Assembly: GCF_027352905.1 (NCBI RefSeq)
Contig: NZ_DAIEIF010000010.1
Span: 1 to 46,979, forward strand
Reading direction: 5' to 3'
Source of the DNA: Acidocella sp.
Lineage (GTDB): Bacteria > Pseudomonadota > Alphaproteobacteria > Acetobacterales > Acetobacteraceae
Length of the DNA stretch: 46,979 nucleotides
Below, one piece after another: positions 43,380-46,979 of the stretch. The translations under genes were made by a program, and so were the position numbers. Below the pieces are notes generated by a model. The model was not told the DNA's origin. It did not search any database and saw only the letters and a list, made by a program, of their open reading frames with translations. Every line of letters begins with the position of its first letter. The stretch's first letter is position 1.

Positions 43380-46979
<3,600 letters not shown>

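Overview
The window is a very GC-rich bacterial chromosome segment, densely packed and rich in 4-bp stop/start overlaps. Gene content points to an alphaproteobacterium, most likely of the Acetobacteraceae/Rhodospirillales type. The indicators are a complete hpnABCDEF hopanoid cluster, a metX-metW pair divergent from chorismate mutase-hisC-tyrA, a zinc-ribbon gene next to ftsE-ftsX, an Mrp-HolC pair and recN-ligA. This is inferred from protein families and gene order; no rRNA or tRNA lies in the window to confirm it.

Layout. 1-3131 (+): an envelope operon with the tail of an OmpA-like protein, a MotA/TolQ/ExbB-type proton channel, a MotB/OmpA-like coiled-coil partner and 5-formyl-THF cyclo-ligase. 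3138-4550 (-): a Do/HtrA periplasmic protease, divergent from an Mrp Fe-S carrier and DNA polymerase III chi (4603-6059, +). 6084-10996 (-): a five-gene catabolic operon anchored by badI (2-ketocyclohexanecarboxyl-CoA hydrolase). It faces, across a 370-bp AT-rich control region, two tandem SphA/MetA-like outer-membrane channels and a MarR regulator (11367-13971, +). 14067-15817 (-): metX-metW. 15934-20407 (+): chorismate mutase, hisC, tyrA, a NIPSNAP protein and glmU. 20408-24845: zinc-ribbon protein, ftsE, ftsX, YdcF, a PlsC-type acyltransferase and an MFS transporter.

24930-37526 holds a GlsB-type membrane protein followed by a hopanoid region. On the minus strand are HpnL and a ferritin-like di-iron protein. 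On the plus strand hpnA, hpnB, hpnC, hpnD, hpnE and squalene-hopene cyclase run almost without gaps. They are followed by a pteridine-reductase-like SDR, a divergent gamma-glutamyltransferase-like lipoprotein and a class I aminotransferase. Together these cover farnesyl-PP to squalene to hopene plus candidate decoration or accessory steps. 37627-40188 (+): etfB, etfA and 3-hydroxybutyryl-CoA dehydrogenase, which could take electrons and intermediates from the acyl-CoA pathway upstream. 40207-43327 (-): a MarR-EmrA-EmrB efflux operon. 43380-46979 (-): recN (partial)-ligA-marC.

The most novel-looking elements are the badI catabolic island with its twin porins, the di-iron protein beside hpnA, the Ser-for-Thr gamma-glutamyltransferase-like lipoprotein and the ExbB/OmpA motor-like module. 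No IS element, prophage, CRISPR array, tRNA or rRNA was seen.
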